A stretch of DNA of 64,000 bases, taken from NCBI RefSeq assembly GCF_050947335.1, contig NW_027474206.1, forward strand, positions 1 through 64,000, written 5' to 3'. The notes under the pieces are model-generated. The model saw only the letters and a list, made by a program, of their open reading frames with translations. It was not told the DNA's origin and did not search any database. Positions 15,901 to 31,010 of the stretch are shown piece by piece. This DNA is from Megachile rotundata (Eukaryota > Arthropoda > Insecta > Hymenoptera > Megachilidae). Numbering within the stretch: position 1 is the stretch's first letter; each line of letters begins with the position of its first letter. Position numbers and translations under genes: made by a program.

Positions 15901-16609
15901 TAATAATAAGAGAAATAAGTATAGTAATTGTCGTTCTATCGATCACATAAGCATAATATGGCTAATAATACGAGTTAGATTGATAATAATAAGAGTAATA
16001 AGTATAGTAATTGTCGTTCTATCGATCATATAAGCATAATATGGCTAATAATATGAGTTAGTTTGATAATGATAAGAGAAATGTGCATAGTAATTGTCGG
16101 TCTATCGATCATATAAGCATGATATGGCTAATAATATGAGTTAGATTGATAATGTTAAGAGTAATAAGTATAGTAATTGTCGTCCTATCGATCATATAAG
16201 CATGATATGGCTAATAATATGAGTTAGATTGATAATGATAAGAGTAATAAGTATAGTAATTGTCGTTCTATCGATCATATAAGCATAATATGGCTAATAA
16301 CATGAGTTAGATTCATAATAATAAGAGTAATAAGTATAGTAATTGTCGTTCTATCGATCATATAAGCATAATATGGCTAATAATATGAGTTAGATTGGTA
16401 ATAATAAGAGTAATGAGTATAGTAATTGTCGTTCTATCGATCATATAAGCATAATATGGCTAATAATATGAGTTAGATTGATAATAATAAGAGTAATAAG
16501 TATAGTCATTGTCGTTCTATCGATCATATAAGCATAATATGGCTAATAATATGAGTTAGATTGATAATAATAAGAGTAATAGGTATAGTAATTGTAGTTC
16601 TATCGATCA
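12975..16609 (+). repeat. Long satellite duplication, copy 2 (offset 5644 bp)
   Basis: Counterpart of about 7330-10965, with all markers shifted by exactly 5644 bp. The rare variant GTTTGATAATGATAAGAG recurs a third time at 18219, a further 2158 bp (26 x 83) on, in a modified form (GAGTAATGAGCATAG instead of GAGAAATGTGCATAG). The two copies are not adjacent: the sequence between 10965 and 12975 has a different origin within the array. Confidence 0.75.
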
Positions 16610-19600
16610 TATCTGCATAATATGGCTAATAATATGAGTTAGATTGATATTAATAAGTGTAATAAGTATAGTAATTGTCGTTCTATCGATCACATAAGCA
16701 TAATATGGCTAATAATATGAGTTAGATTGATAATAATAAGAGTAATAAGTATAGTAATTGTCGTCCTATCGATCATATAAGCATAATATGGCTAATAATA
16801 TGGGTTAGATTGATAATGATAAGAGTAATAAGTATAGTAATTGTGGTTCAATCGATCATATTTGCATAATATGGTTAGTAGTATGAGTTAGAATGATAAC
16901 AGTGAGTGTAATAAGTATAGTAATTGTCGTTCTGTCGATCATATAAGCATAATATGGCTAATAGTATGAGATAGATTCATAATTATAAGAGTAATGAGTA
17001 TAGTAATTGTAGTTCTATCGATCATATCTGCATAATATGGTTAATAATATGAGTTAGATTCATAATAATAAGAGTAATAAGTATATTAATTATCGTTCTA
17101 CCGATAAAATAAGCAGAATATGGCTAATAATATGAGGTAGATAGATAACAATAAGAGTAAAAATTATAGTAATTGTCGTTCTATCGATCATATGAGCATA
17201 ATATGGCTAATAATATGAGTTAGATTGATAATAATAAGAGTAATACGTATAGTAATTGTAGTTCCATCGATCATATCTGCATAATATGGTTAGTAGTATG
17301 AGTTAGAATGATAGCAGTGAGTGTAATAAGTATAGTAACTGTCGTTCTATCGATCACATAAGCATAATATGGCTAATAATACGAGTTAGACTGATAATAA
17401 TAAGAGAAATAAGTATCGTAATTGTCGTTCTATCGATCATATTTGCATAATATGATTATTAATATGAGTTAGATTGATAATAATAAGAGTAATGAGTATA
17501 GTCATTATCGTTCTATCGATCATATAAGCATAATATGGCTAATAATATGAGTTAGATTGATAATAATAAGAGTAATAAGTATAGTAATTGTCGTTCTATC
17601 GATCATATAAGCATAATATGGTTAATAATATGAGTTAGATTGATAATAGTAAGAGTAATGAGTATAGTAGTTGTCGTTCTATCGATCACATAAGCATAAT
17701 ATGGCTAATAATATGAGTTAGATTGATAATAATAAGAGTAATAAGTACAGCAATTGTAGTTCTATCGATCATATTTGCATAATATGGTTAATAATATGAG
17801 TTAGATTGATAGCAGTGAGTGTAATAAGTATAGTAATTGTCGCACCATCGATCATATAAACATAATATGGCTAATAATATGAGTTAGATTGATAATGATA
17901 AGAGTAATAAGTATAGTAATTGTCGTTCTATCGATCATATATGCATAGTATGTCTAATAATATGAGTTAGATTGATAATAATAAGAATAATAAGTATAGT
18001 AATTGTCGTTATATCGATCACATAAGCATAATATGGCTAATAATATGAGTTAGATTGATAATAATAAGAGAAATATGTATAGTAATTGTCGTTCTATCGA
18101 TCACATAAGCATAATATGGCTAATAATACGAGTTAGATTGATAATAATAAGAGTAATAAGTATAGTAATTGTCGTTCTATCGATCATATAAGCATAATAT
18201 GGCTAATAATATGAGTTAGTTTGATAATGATAAGAGTAATGAGCATAGTAATTGTCGGTCTATCGATCATATAAGCATGATATGGCTAATAATATGAGTT
18301 AGATTGATAATGTTAAGAGTAATAAGTATAGTAATTGTCGTCCTATCGATCATATAAGCATAATATGGCTAATAATATGAGTTAGATTGATATTAATAAG
18401 TGTAATAAGTATAGTAATTGTCGTTCTATCGATCACATAAGCATAATATGGCTAATAATATGAGTTAGATTGATAATAATAAGAGTAATAAGTATAGTAA
18501 TTGTCGTCCTATCGATCATATAAGCATAATATGGCTAATAATATGGGTTAGATTGATAATGATAAGAGTAATAAGTATAGTAATTGTGGTTCAATCGATC
18601 ATATTTGCATAATATGGTTAGTAGTATGAGTTAGAATGATAACAGTGAGTGTAATAAGTATAGTAATTGTCGTTCTGTCGATCATATAAGCATAATATGG
18701 CTAATAGTATGAGATAGATTCATAATTATAAGAGTAATGAGTATAGTAATTGTAGTTCTATCGATCATATCTGCATAATATGGTTAATAATATGAGTTAG
18801 ATTCATAATAATAAGAGTAATAAGTATATTAATTATCGTTCTACCGATAAAATAAGCACAATATGGCTAATAATATGAGGTAGATAGATAACAATAAGAG
18901 TAAAAATTATAGTAATTGTCGTTCTATCGATCATATAAGCATAATATGGCTAATAATATGAGTTAGATTGATAATAATAAGAGTAATGAGTATAGTCATT
19001 ATCGTTCTATCGATCATATAAGCATAATATGGCTAATAATATGAGTTAGATTGATAATAATAAGAGTAATAAGTATAGTAATTGTCGTTCTATCGATCAC
19101 ATAAGCATAATATGGCTAATAATATGAGTTAGATTGATAATAATTAGAATAATAAGTATAGTAATTGCCGTCCTATCGATCAAATACGCATAATATGGCT
19201 AATAATATGAGTTAGATTGATAATAATAAGAGTAATGAGTATAGTAATTGTAGTTCTATCGATCATATCTGCATAATATGGTTAATAATATGAGTTAGAT
19301 TCATAATAATAAGAGTAATAAGTATAGTAGTTGTCGTCCTATCGATCATATCTGCATAATATGGCTAATAATATGAGTTAGATTGATAATGATAAGAGTA
19401 ATAAGTATAGTAATTGTCGTCCTATCGATCATATCTGCATAATTTGGTTAATAATATGAGTTGGATTGATAATATTGAGTGTAATAAGTATAGTAATTGT
19501 CGCACCATCGATCATATAAGCATAATATGGCTAATAATATGAGTTAGATTGATAATGATAAGAGTAATAAGTATAGTAATTGTCGTCGTATCGATCATAT

Positions 19601-19954
19601 AAGCATAATATGGCTAATAATACGAGTTAGATTGATAATAATAAGAGTAATAAGTATAGTAATTGTCGTTCTATCGATTATATTTGAATAATATGGTTAA
19701 TAATATGAGTTAGATTGATAGCAGTGAGTGTAATAAGTATAGTAACTGTCGTTCTATCGATCACATAAGCATAATATGGCTAATAATACGAGTTAGACTG
19801 ATAATAATAAGAGAAATAAGTATAGTAATTGTCGTTCTATCGATCATATTTGCATAATATGATTGTTAATATGAGTTAGATTGATAGCAGTGAACGTAAT
19901 AAATATAGAAATTGCCGTCCTATCGATCATATAAGCATAAAATGGCTAATAATA

Positions 19955-21531
19955 TGAGTTAGATTGATAATGATAAGAGTAACAAGTACAGTAATTGTCG
20001 TTCTATCGAACATATAAGCATAGTATGTCTAATAATATGAATTAGATTGATAATAATAAGAGTAATAAGTATAGTAATTGTCGTTCTATCGATCATATAA
20101 GCATAATATGGCTAATAATATGAGTTAGATTGATAATAATAAGAGTAATAAGTACAGCAATTGTAGTTCTATCGATCATATTTGCATAATATGGTTAATA
20201 ATATGAGTTAGATTGATAGCAGTGAGTGTAATAAGTATATTAATTGTCGCACCATCGATCATATAAGCATAATATGGCTAATAATAAGAGTTAGATTGAT
20301 AATGATAAGAGTAATAAGTATAGTAATTGTCGTTCTATCGATCATATAAGCATAGTATGTCTAATAATATGAGTTAGATTGATAATAATAAGAGTAATAA
20401 GTATAGTAATTGTCGTTATATCGATCACATAAGCATAATATGGCTAATAATATGAGTTAGATTGATAATCATAAGAGAAATAAGTATAGTAATTGTCGTT
20501 CTATCGATCACATAAGCATAATATGGCTAATAATACGAGTTAGATTGATAATATGAAGAGTAATAAGTATAGTAATTGTCGTTCTATCGATCATATTTGC
20601 ATAATATGGTTAATAATATGAGTTAGATTGATAGCAGTGAGTGTAATAAGTATAGTAATTGTCGTCCTATCGATCATATAAGCATAATATGGCTAATAGT
20701 ATGAGTTAGATTGATAATAATAAGAGTAATAAGTATAGTAATTGTCGTTCTATCGATCATATAAGCATAATATGGCTAATAATATGAGTTAGATTGATAA
20801 TAATAAGAGTAATAAGTAGAGCAATTGTAGTTCTATCGATCATATTTGCATAATATGGTTAATAATATGAGTTAGATTGATAGCAGTGAGTGTAATAAGT
20901 ATAGTAATTGTCGTCCTATCGATCATATAAGCATAATATGGCTAATAATATGAGTTAGATTGATAATGATAAGAGTAATAAGTATAGTAATTGTCGTCCT
21001 ATCGATCATATCTGCATAATTTGGTTAATAATATGAGTTGGATTGATAATATTGAGTGTAATAAGTATAGTAATTGTAGTTCTATTGCTCATATAAGCAT
21101 AATATGGTTAATAATATGGGTTAGATTGATAATAATAAGAGTAATAAGTATAGCAATTGTAGTTCTATCGATCATATTTTCATAATATGGTTAATAATAT
21201 GAGTTAGATTGATAATAATAAGAGTAATGAGTATAGTAATTGTAGTTCTATCGATCATATCTGCATAGCAGGGCTAATAATATGAGTTAGATTCATAATA
21301 ATAAGAGTAATAAGTATAGTAATTGTCGTTCTATCGATCACATAAGCATAATATGGCTATTAATATGAGTTAGATTGATAATAGTAAGAGTAATAAGTAT
21401 AGTAATTGTCGTTCTATTGATCACATAAGCATAATATGGCTAATAATATGGGTTAGAGTGATAATGATAAGAGTAATAAGTATAGTAATTGTCGTTCTAT
21501 CGATCATATAAGCATAATATGTCTAATAATA
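19955..21531 (+). repeat. Higher-order unit 1 of a 1577-bp tandem duplication (19 monomers)
   Basis: Directly followed by unit 2 (about 21532-23108). Markers 1577 bp (19 x 83) apart: AACAAGTACAG at 19981 and 21558, and CATAGCAGGGCTAAT at 21264 and 22841. The units are nearly identical; one difference is C at 20112 against T at 21689. The exact start is ambiguous within shared sequence. The segment of unit 1 near 21230-21480 is also the closest relative of the first 300 bases of the window. Confidence 0.8.
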
Positions 21532-23108
21532 TGAGTTAGATTGATAATGATAAGAGTAACAAGTACAGTAATTGTCGTTCTATCGAACATATAAGCATAG
21601 TATGTCTAATAATATGAATTAGATTGATAATAATAAGAGTAATAAGTATAGTAATTGTCGTTCTATCGATCATATAAGCATAATATGGTTAATAATATGA
21701 GTTAGATTGATAATAATAAGAGTAATAAGTACAGCAATTGTAGTTCTATCGATCATATTTGCATAATATGGTTAATAATATGAGTTAGATTGATAGCAGT
21801 GAGTGTAATAAGTATATTAATTGTCGCACCATCGATCATATAAGCATAATATGGCTAATAATAAGAGTTAGATTGATAATGATAAGAGTAATAAGTATAG
21901 TAATTGTCGTTCTATCGATCATATAAGCATAGTATGTCTAATAATATGAGTTAGATTGATAATAATAAGAGTAATAAGTATAGTAATTGTCGTTATATCG
22001 ATCACATAAGCATAATATGGCTAATAATATGAGTTAGATTGATAATCATAAGAGAAATAAGTATAGTAATTGTCGTTCTATCGATCACATAAGCATAATA
22101 TGGCTAATAATACGAGTTAGATTGATAATATGAAGAGTAATAAGTATAGTAATTGTCGTTCTATCGATCATATTTGCATAATATGGTTAATAATATGAGT
22201 TAGATTGATAGCAGTGAGTGTAATAAGTATAGTAATTGTCGTCCTATCGATCATATAAGCATAATATGGCTAATAGTATGAGTTAGATTGATAATAATAA
22301 GAGTAATAAGTATAGTAATTGTCGTTCTATCGATCATATAAGCATAATATGGCTAATAATATGAGTTAGATTGATAATAATAAGAGTAATAAGTAGAGCA
22401 ATTGTAGTTCTATCGATCATATTTGCATAATATGGTTAATAATATGAGTTAGATTGATAGCAGTGAGTGTAATAAGTATAGTAATTGTCGTCCTATCGAT
22501 CATATAAGCATAATATGGCTAATAATATGAGTTAGATTGATAATGATAAGAGTAATAAGTATAGTAATTGTCGTCCTATCGATCATATCTGCATAATTTG
22601 GTTAATAATATGAGTTGGATTGATAATATTGAGTGTAATAAGTATAGTAATTGTAGTTCTATTGCTCATATAAGCATAATATGGTTAATAATATGGGTTA
22701 GATTGATAATAATAAGAGTAATAAGTATAGCAATTGTAGTTCTATCGATCATATTTTCATAATATGGTTAATAATATGAGTTAGATTGATAATAATAAGA
22801 GTAATGAGTATAGTAATTGTAGTTCTATCGATCATATCTGCATAGCAGGGCTAATAATATGAGTTAGATTCATAATAATAAGAGTAATAAGTATAGTAAT
22901 TGTCGTTCTATCGATCACATAAGCATAATATGGCTATTAATATGAGTTAGATTGATAATAGTAAGAGTAATAAGTATAGTAATTGTCGTTCTATTGATCA
23001 CATAAGCATAATATGGCTAATAATATGGGTTAGAGTGATAATGATAAGAGTAATAAGTATAGTAATTGTCGTTCTATCGATCATATAAGCATAATATGTC
23101 TAATAATA
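21532..23108 (+). repeat. Higher-order unit 2 of a 1577-bp tandem duplication (19 monomers)
   Basis: Second copy of the unit at about 19955-21531. The match ends near 23126, where GATAATAATAAGAG replaces the GATAATGATAAGAG seen at the start of unit 2. A spacing of 1577 bp also separates two ATAGGAGTTG variants in domain B (35594 and 37171), so a 19-monomer step arose at least twice in unrelated blocks. Confidence 0.8.
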
Positions 23109-26100
23109 TGAGTTAGATTGATAATAATAAGAGTAATGAGTATAGTAATTGTCGTTCTATCGATCATATAAGCATAACATGGCTAATAATATGAGTTAGA
23201 TTGATATTAATTAGAGTAATAAGTATAGTAATTGTCGTTCTATTGATTACATAAGCATAATATGGCTAATAATATGAGATAGATTCATAATAATAAGAGT
23301 AATAAGTATAGTAATTGTAGTTCTATCGATCATATCTGCATAATATGGTTAATAATATGAGTTAGATTCATAATAATAAGAGTAATAAGTATATTAATTA
23401 TCGTTCTACCGACCAAATAAGCACAATATGGCTAATAATATGAGGTAGATAGATAACAATAAGAGTAAAAATTATAGGAATTGTCGTTCTATCGATCATA
23501 TAAGCATAATATGGCTAATAATATGAGTTAGATTGATAATAATAAGAGTAATGAGTATAGTAATTGTCGTTCTATCGATCATATAAGCATAATATGGCTA
23601 ATAATATGAGTTAGATTGATAATAATAAGAGTAATAAGTATAGTCATTGTCGTTCTATCGATCATATAAGCATAATATGGCTAATAATATGAGTTAGATT
23701 GATAATAATAAGAGTAATAAGTATAGTAATTGTAGTTCTATCGATCATATCTGCATAATATGGCTAATAATATGAGTTAGATTGATATTAATAAGTGTAA
23801 TAAGTATAGTAATTGTCGTTCTATCGATCACATAAGCATAATATGGCTAATAATATGAGTTAGATTGATAATAATAAGAGTAATTAGTATAGTAATTGTC
23901 GTCCTATCGATCATATAAGCATAATATGGCTAATAATATGGGTTAGATTGATAATGATAAGAGTAATAAGTATAGTAATTGTCGTTCAATCGATCATACT
24001 TGCATAATATGGTTAGTAGTATGAGTTAGAATGATAACAGTGAGTGTAATAAGTATAGTAATTGTCGTTCTGTCGATCATATAAGCATAATATGGCTAAT
24101 AATATGAGTTAGATTGATAATAATAAGAGTAATAAGTATAGCAATTGTAGTTCTATCGATTATATTTGAATAATGTGGTTAATAATATGAGTTAGATTGA
24201 TAGCAGTGAGTGTAATAAGTATAGTAATTGTCGCACCATCGATCATATAAACATAATATGGCTAATAATATGAGTTAGATTGATAATGATAAGAGAAATA
24301 AGTATAGTAATTGTCGTTCTATCGATCATATATGCATAGTATGGCTAATAACATGAGTTAGATTCATAATAATAAGAGTAATAAGTATAGTAATTGTCGT
24401 TCTATCGATCATATAAGCATAATATGGCTAATAATATGAGTTAGATTGGTAATAATAAGAGTAATGAGTATAGTAATTGTCGTTCTATCGATCATATAAG
24501 CATAATATGGCTAATAATATGAGTTGGATTGATAATAATAAGAGTAATAAGTATAGTCATTGTCGTTCTATCGATCATATAAGCATAATATGGCTAATAA
24601 TATGAGTTAGATTGATAATAATAAGAGTAATAAGTATAGTAATTGTAGTTCTATCGATCATATCTGCATAATATTGCTAATAATATGGGTTAGATTGATA
24701 ATGATAAGAGTAATAAGTATAGTAATTGTCGTTCTATCGATCATATCAGCATAATATGGATAATAATATGAGTTAGATTGGTAATAATAAGAGTAATGAG
24801 TATAGTAATTGTCGTTCTATCGATCATATAAGCATAATATGGCTAATAATATGAGATAGATTCATAATTATAAGAGTAATGAGTATAGTAATTGTAGTTC
24901 TATCGATCATATCTGCATAATATGGTTAATAATATGAGTTAGATTCATAATAATAAGAGTAATAAGTATATTAATTATCGTTCTACCGATCAAATAAGCA
25001 CAATATGGCTAATAATATGAGGTAGATAGATAACAATAAGAGTAAAAATTATAGTAATTGTCGTTCTATCGATCATATAAGCATAATATGGCTAATAATA
25101 TGAGTTAGATTGATAATAATAAGAGTAATACGTATAGTAATTGTAGTTCCATCGATCATATCTGCATAATATGGTTAATAATATGAGTTAGATTCATAAT
25201 AATAAGAGTAATAAGTATAGTAATTGTCGTTCGATCGATCACATAAGCATAATATGGCTAATAATATGAGTTAGACTGATAATAATAAGAGTAATAAGAA
25301 TAGTAATTGTCGTTCTATCGATCATTTAAGCATAATTTGGCTAATAATATGAGTTAGGTTGATAAAAATAGGAATAATATGTATAGTAATTGTCGTTCTG
25401 TCAATCATATAAGCATAATATGGATAATAATATGAGTTAGATTGATAATAATAACAGTAATGAGTATAGTCATTATCGTTCTATCGATCATATAAGCATA
25501 ATATGGCTAATAATATGAGTTAGATTGATAATAATAAGAGTAATAAGTATAGTAATTGTCGTTCTATCGATCACATAAGCATAATATGGCTAATAATATG
25601 AGTTAGATTGATAATAATTAGAATAATAAGTATAGTAATTGCCGTCCTATCGATCAAATACGCATAATATGGCTAATAATATGAGATAGATTGATAATAA
25701 TAAGAGTAATGAGTATAGTAATTGTAGTTCTATCGATCATATCTGCATAACATGGTTAATAATATGAGTTAGATTCATAATAATAAGAGTAATAAGTATA
25801 GTAATTGTCGTTCTGTCGATCACATAAGCATAATATGGCTATTAATATGAGTTAGATTGATAATAGTAAGAGTAATAAGTATAGTAATTGTCGTTCTATC
25901 GATCATATAAGCATAATATGGCTAAGAATATGAGTTAGATTGATAATAATAAGAGTAATGAGTATAGTAATTGTAGTTCTATCGATCATATCTGCATAAT
26001 ATGGTTAATAATATGAGTTAGATTCATAATAATAAGAGTAATAAGTATAGTAGTTGTCGTCCTATCGATCATATCTGCATAATATGGCTAATAATATGAG

Positions 26101-29059
26101 TTAGATTGATAATGATAAGAGTAATAAGTATAGTAATTGTCGTCCTATCGATCATATAAGCATAATATGGCTAATAATACGAGCTAGATTGATAATAATA
26201 AGAGTAATAAGTATAGTAATTGTCGTTCTATCGATCATATAAGCATAATATGGCTAATAATATGAGTTAGATTGATAATAATAAGAGTAATAAGTATAGC
26301 AATTGTAGTTCTATCGATCATATTTGCATAATATGGTTAATAATATGAGTTAGATTGATAGCAGTGAGTGTAATAAGTATAGTAATTGTCGCACCATCGA
26401 TCATATCAGCATAATATGGCTAATAATATGAGTTAGATTGATAATGATAGGAGTAATAAGTATAGTAATTGTCGTTCTATCGATCGCATAAGCATAATAT
26501 GGCTAATAATACGAGTTAGATTGATAATAATAAGAGTAATAAGTATAGTAATTGTCGTTCTATCGATTATATTTGAATAGTATGGTTAATAATATGAGTT
26601 AGATTGATAGCAGTGAGTGTAATAAGTATAGTAACTGTCGTTCTATCGATCACATAAGCATAATATGGCTAATAATACGAGTTAGACTGATAATAATAAG
26701 AGAAATAAGTATAGTAATTGTCGTTCTATCGATCATATTTGCATAATATGATTATTAATATGAGTTAGATTGATAGCAGTGAGTGTAATAAATATAGAAA
26801 TTGCCGTCCTATCGATCATATAAGCATAAAATGGCTAATAATATGAGTTAGATTGATAATGATAAGAGTAACAAGTACAGTAATTGTCGTTCTATCGAAC
26901 ATATAAGCATAGTATGTCTAATAATATGAATTAGATTGATAATAATAAGAGTAATAAGTATAGTCATTGTCGTTCTATCGATCATATAAGCATAATATGG
27001 CTAATAATATGAGTTAGATTGATAATAATAAGAGTAATAAGTATAGTAATTGTCGTTCAATCGATCATATTTGCATAATATGGTTAGTAGTATGAGTTAG
27101 AATGATAACAGTGAGTGTAATAAGTATAGTAATTGTCGTTCTGTCGATCATATAAGCATAATATGGCTAATAATATGAGTTAGATTGATAATAATAAGAG
27201 TAATAAGTATAGCAATTGTAGTTCTATCGATCATATTTGCATAATATGGTTAATAATATGAGTTAGATTGATAGCAGTGAGTGTAATAAGTATAGTAATT
27301 GTCGCACCATCGATCATATCAGCATAATATGGCTAATAATATGAGTTAGATTGATAATGATAGGAGTAATAAGTATAGTAATTGTCGTTCTATCGATCAC
27401 ATAAGCATAATATGGCTAATAATACGAGTTAGATTGATAATAATAAGAGTAATAAGTATAGTAATTGTCGTTCTATCGATTATATTTGCATAATATGGTT
27501 AGTAGTATGAGTTAGAATGATAGCAGTGAGTGTAATAAGTATAGTAACTGTCGTTCTATCGATCACATAAGCATAATATGGCTAATAATACGAGTTAGAC
27601 TGATAATAATAAGAGAAATAAGTATCGTAATTGTCGTTCTATCGATCATATTTGCATAATATGATTATTAATATGAGTTAGATTGATAATAATAAGAGTA
27701 ATGAGTATAGTCATTATCGTTCTATCGATCATATAAGCATAATATGGCTAATAATATGAGTTAGATTGATAATAATAAGAGTAATAAGTATAGTAATTGT
27801 CGTTCTATCGATCATATAAGCATAATATGGTTAATAATATGAGTTAGATTGATAATAGTAAGAGTAATGAGTATAGTAGTTGTCGTTCTATCGATCACAT
27901 AAGCATAATATGGCTAATAATATGAGTTAGATTGATAATAATAAGAGTAATAAGTACAGCAATTGTAGTTCTATCGATCATATTTGCATAATATGGTTAA
28001 TAATATGAGTTAGATTGATAGCAGTGAGTGTAATAAGTATAGTAATTGTCGCACCATCGATCATATAAACATAATATGGCTAATAATATGAGTTAGATTG
28101 ATAATGATAAGAGTAATAAGTATAGTAATTGTCGTTCTATCGATCATATATGCATAGTATGTCTAATAATATGAGTTAGATTGATAATAATAAGAGTAAT
28201 GAGTATAGTAATTGTCGTTCTATCGATCATATAAGCATAATATGCCTAATAATATGAGTTAGATTTATAATAATAAGAGTAATAAGTATAGTAATTGTCG
28301 TTCTATCGATCACTTAAGCATAATATGGCTAACAATATGAGTTAGATTGATAATAATAAGAGTAATGAGTATAGAAATTGTAGTTCTATCGATCATATCT
28401 GCATAATATGGTTAATAATATGAGTTATGTTTGATAATATTAAGATTAATAAGTATATTATTTGTCGGTCTAGCGATCATATAAGCATAATATGGCTATT
28501 AATATCAGTTATATTGATAATAATAAGAGTAATACGTATAGTGATTGTCGTTCTATCGATCACATAAGCATAATATGGCTAATAATATGAGTTAGATTGA
28601 TAATAATAAGAGCAATATTCATAGTAATTGTCGTTCTATCGATCACATATGCATAATATGGCTAGTAATATGAGTTAGATTGATAATATTAAGAGTAATA
28701 AGTATAGTATTTGTCGGTCTATCGATCATATAAGCATAATGTGGCTAATAATATGAGTTATATTGATAATAATAAGAGTAATAAGTATAGTAATTGTCGT
28801 TCTATCGATCGCATAATCACAATATGGCTAATAATATGAGTTAGATTGGTAATAATAAGAGAAATGAGTATAGTAATTGTCGTTCTATTGATCATGTCTG
28901 CATAATATGGTTAATAATATGAGTCAGATTGATAATAGTGAGTGTAATAAGTATAGGAATTGTCGTTCTGTCGATCATGTAAGCATAATATGGCTAATAA
29001 TATGAGTTAGATTGATAATAATAAGAGTAATGGGTATAGTAATTGTCGTTCTATCGATC

Positions 29060-31010
29060 ATATAAGCATAATATGGCTAATAATATGAGTTAGATTGATA
29101 ATAATATGAGTAATGAGTATAGTAATTGTAGTTCTATCAATCCTATGTGCATAATATGGTTAAGAATATGAGTTAGATTTATAATAATAAGAGTAATAAG
29201 TATAGTAATTGTAGTTCTATCGATCATAGAAGCATAATATGGCTAATAATATGAGTTAGATTGATAATAATGAGAGTAATAAGTATAGTAATTGTCGTTC
29301 TATCGATCACATAAGCATAATATGGCTAATAATATGAGTTAGATTGATAATAATAAGAGGAATAAGTATAGTAATTGTCGTTCTATCGATCATATAAGCA
29401 TAATATGGCTAATAATTTGAGTTAAATTGATAATAATAAGAGTAATGAGTATAGAAATTGTAGTTCAATCGACCATACAAGCATAATATGGCTAATAATA
29501 TGAGTTAGATTGATAATAATAAGAGAAATGAGTATAGTAATTGTCGGTCTATCGATCATATAAGCATAATATGGCTAATAATATGAGTTATATTGATAAT
29601 AATAAGAGTAATAAGTGTAGTAATTGTCGTTCTATCGATCACATAAGCATAATATGCGTAATAATATGAGTTAGATTGATAATAATAAGAGTAATGAGTA
29701 TAGTAATTGTAGTTCTATCAATCCTATGTGCATAATATGGATAAGAATATGAGTTAGATTTATAATAATAAGAGTAATAAGTATAGTAATTGTAGTTCTA
29801 TCGATCATATAAGCATAATATGGCTAATAATATGAGTTAGATTGATAATAATAAGAGTAATGGGTATAGTAATTGTCGTTCTATCGATCATATAAGCATA
29901 ATATGGCTAATAATATGAGTTAGATTGATAATAATAAGAGTAATGAGTATAGTAATTGTCGTTCTATCGATCATATCTGCATAATATGGTTAATAATATG
30001 AGTTAGACTGATAATAATAAGAGTAATGAGTATAGTAATTGTCGTTCTATTGATCATGTCTGCATAATATGGTTAATAATATGAGTTAGATTGATAATTG
30101 TGAGTGTAATAAGTATAGGAGTTGTCGTTCTGTCGATCATATAAGCATAATATGGCTAATAATATGAGTTAGATTGATAATAATATGAGTAATGAGTATA
30201 GTAATTGTAGTTCTATCAATCCTATGTGCATAATATGGTTAAGAATATGAGTTAGATTTATAATAATAAGAGTAATAAGTATAGTAATTGTAGTTCTATC
30301 GATCATATAAGCATAATATGGCTAATAATATGAGTTAGATTGATAATAATGAGAGTAATAAGTATAGTAATTGTCGTTCTATCGATCACATAAGCATAAT
30401 ATGGCTAATAATATGAGTTAGATTGATAATAATAAGAGGAATAAGTATAGTAATTGTCGTTCTATCGATCATATAAGCATAATATGGCTAATAATTTGAG
30501 TTAAATTGATAATAATAAGAGTAATGAGTATAGAAATTGTAGTTCAATCGACCATACAAGCATAATATGGCTAATAATATGAGTTAGATTGATAATAATA
30601 AGAGAAATGAGTATAGTAATTGTCGGTCTATCGATCATATAAGCATAATATGGCTAATAATATGAGTTATATTGATAATAATAAGAGTAATAAGTGTAGT
30701 AATTGTCGTTCTATCGATCACATAAGCATAATATGCGTAATAATATGAGTTAGATTGATAATAATAAGAGTAATGAGTATAGTAATTGTAGTTCTATCAA
30801 TCCTATGTGCATAATATGGATAAGAATATGAGTTAGATTTATAATAATAAGAGTAATAAGTATAGTAATTGTAGTTCTATCGATCATATAAGCATAATAT
30901 GGCTAATAATATGAGTTAGATTGATAATAATAAGAGTAATGGGTATAGTAATTGTCGTTCTATCGATCATATAAGCATAATATGGCTAATAATATGAGTT
31001 AGATTGATAA
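29060..31010 (+). repeat. Satellite duplication with 1079-bp (13-monomer) offset
   Basis: About 29060-29930 recurs at about 30139-31010. The marker TCCTATGTGC stands at 29141 and 30220, 1079 bp (13 x 83) apart, and the same order of variants follows it (GGTTAAGAATATG, AATGAGAGTAAT, AGAGGAATAAG, AATTTGAGTTAAATTG, CGACCATACAAG). A visible difference is ATAGAAGC near 29226 against ATATAAGC in the second copy. A further relative with the ATAGGAGTTG variant lies 2574 bp on (30118 and 32692); that is 31 x 83 plus 1, the extra base being the 84-bp monomer at 31831. Confidence 0.65.

Larger units (their letters stand above)
1..28200 (+). repeat. 83-bp satellite array, domain A
   Basis: Uninterrupted tandem array of an AT-rich monomer of 83 bp, all copies in one orientation, about 340 copies. 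Each monomer begins with CGTTCTATCGATCATATAAG and includes the blocks CATAATATGGCTAATAATATG and AGAGTAATGAGTATAG, with the first and second blocks the most conserved. Domain A is recognised by variants absent or rare further right: GTCGCACCATCG, GATAGCAGTGAGTG, ATGCATAGTATGTC, and a monomer with GAGGTAGATAGATAAC. Two neighbouring monomers differ at several positions, while copies many monomers away can be nearly identical, which is higher-order organisation. The repeat start was stepped from 16677 to 18586 and every step was exactly 83 bp. No coding capacity: 83 is not a multiple of 3, so reading frames shift at each monomer and close. The right limit (about 28195) is where the last domain A variants end. 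Function is unknown; centromeric or heterochromatic satellite is an inference. Confidence 0.95.

Noticed and set aside
20991..21185. 64-codon open frame, and an identical one at 22568-22762
   Set aside because: Identical because they lie in the two units of the 1577-bp satellite duplication; no coding features.
1..28200. CRISPR array
   Set aside because: Repeats are contiguous 83-bp units without unique spacers and no cas genes are present; the context is eukaryotic.
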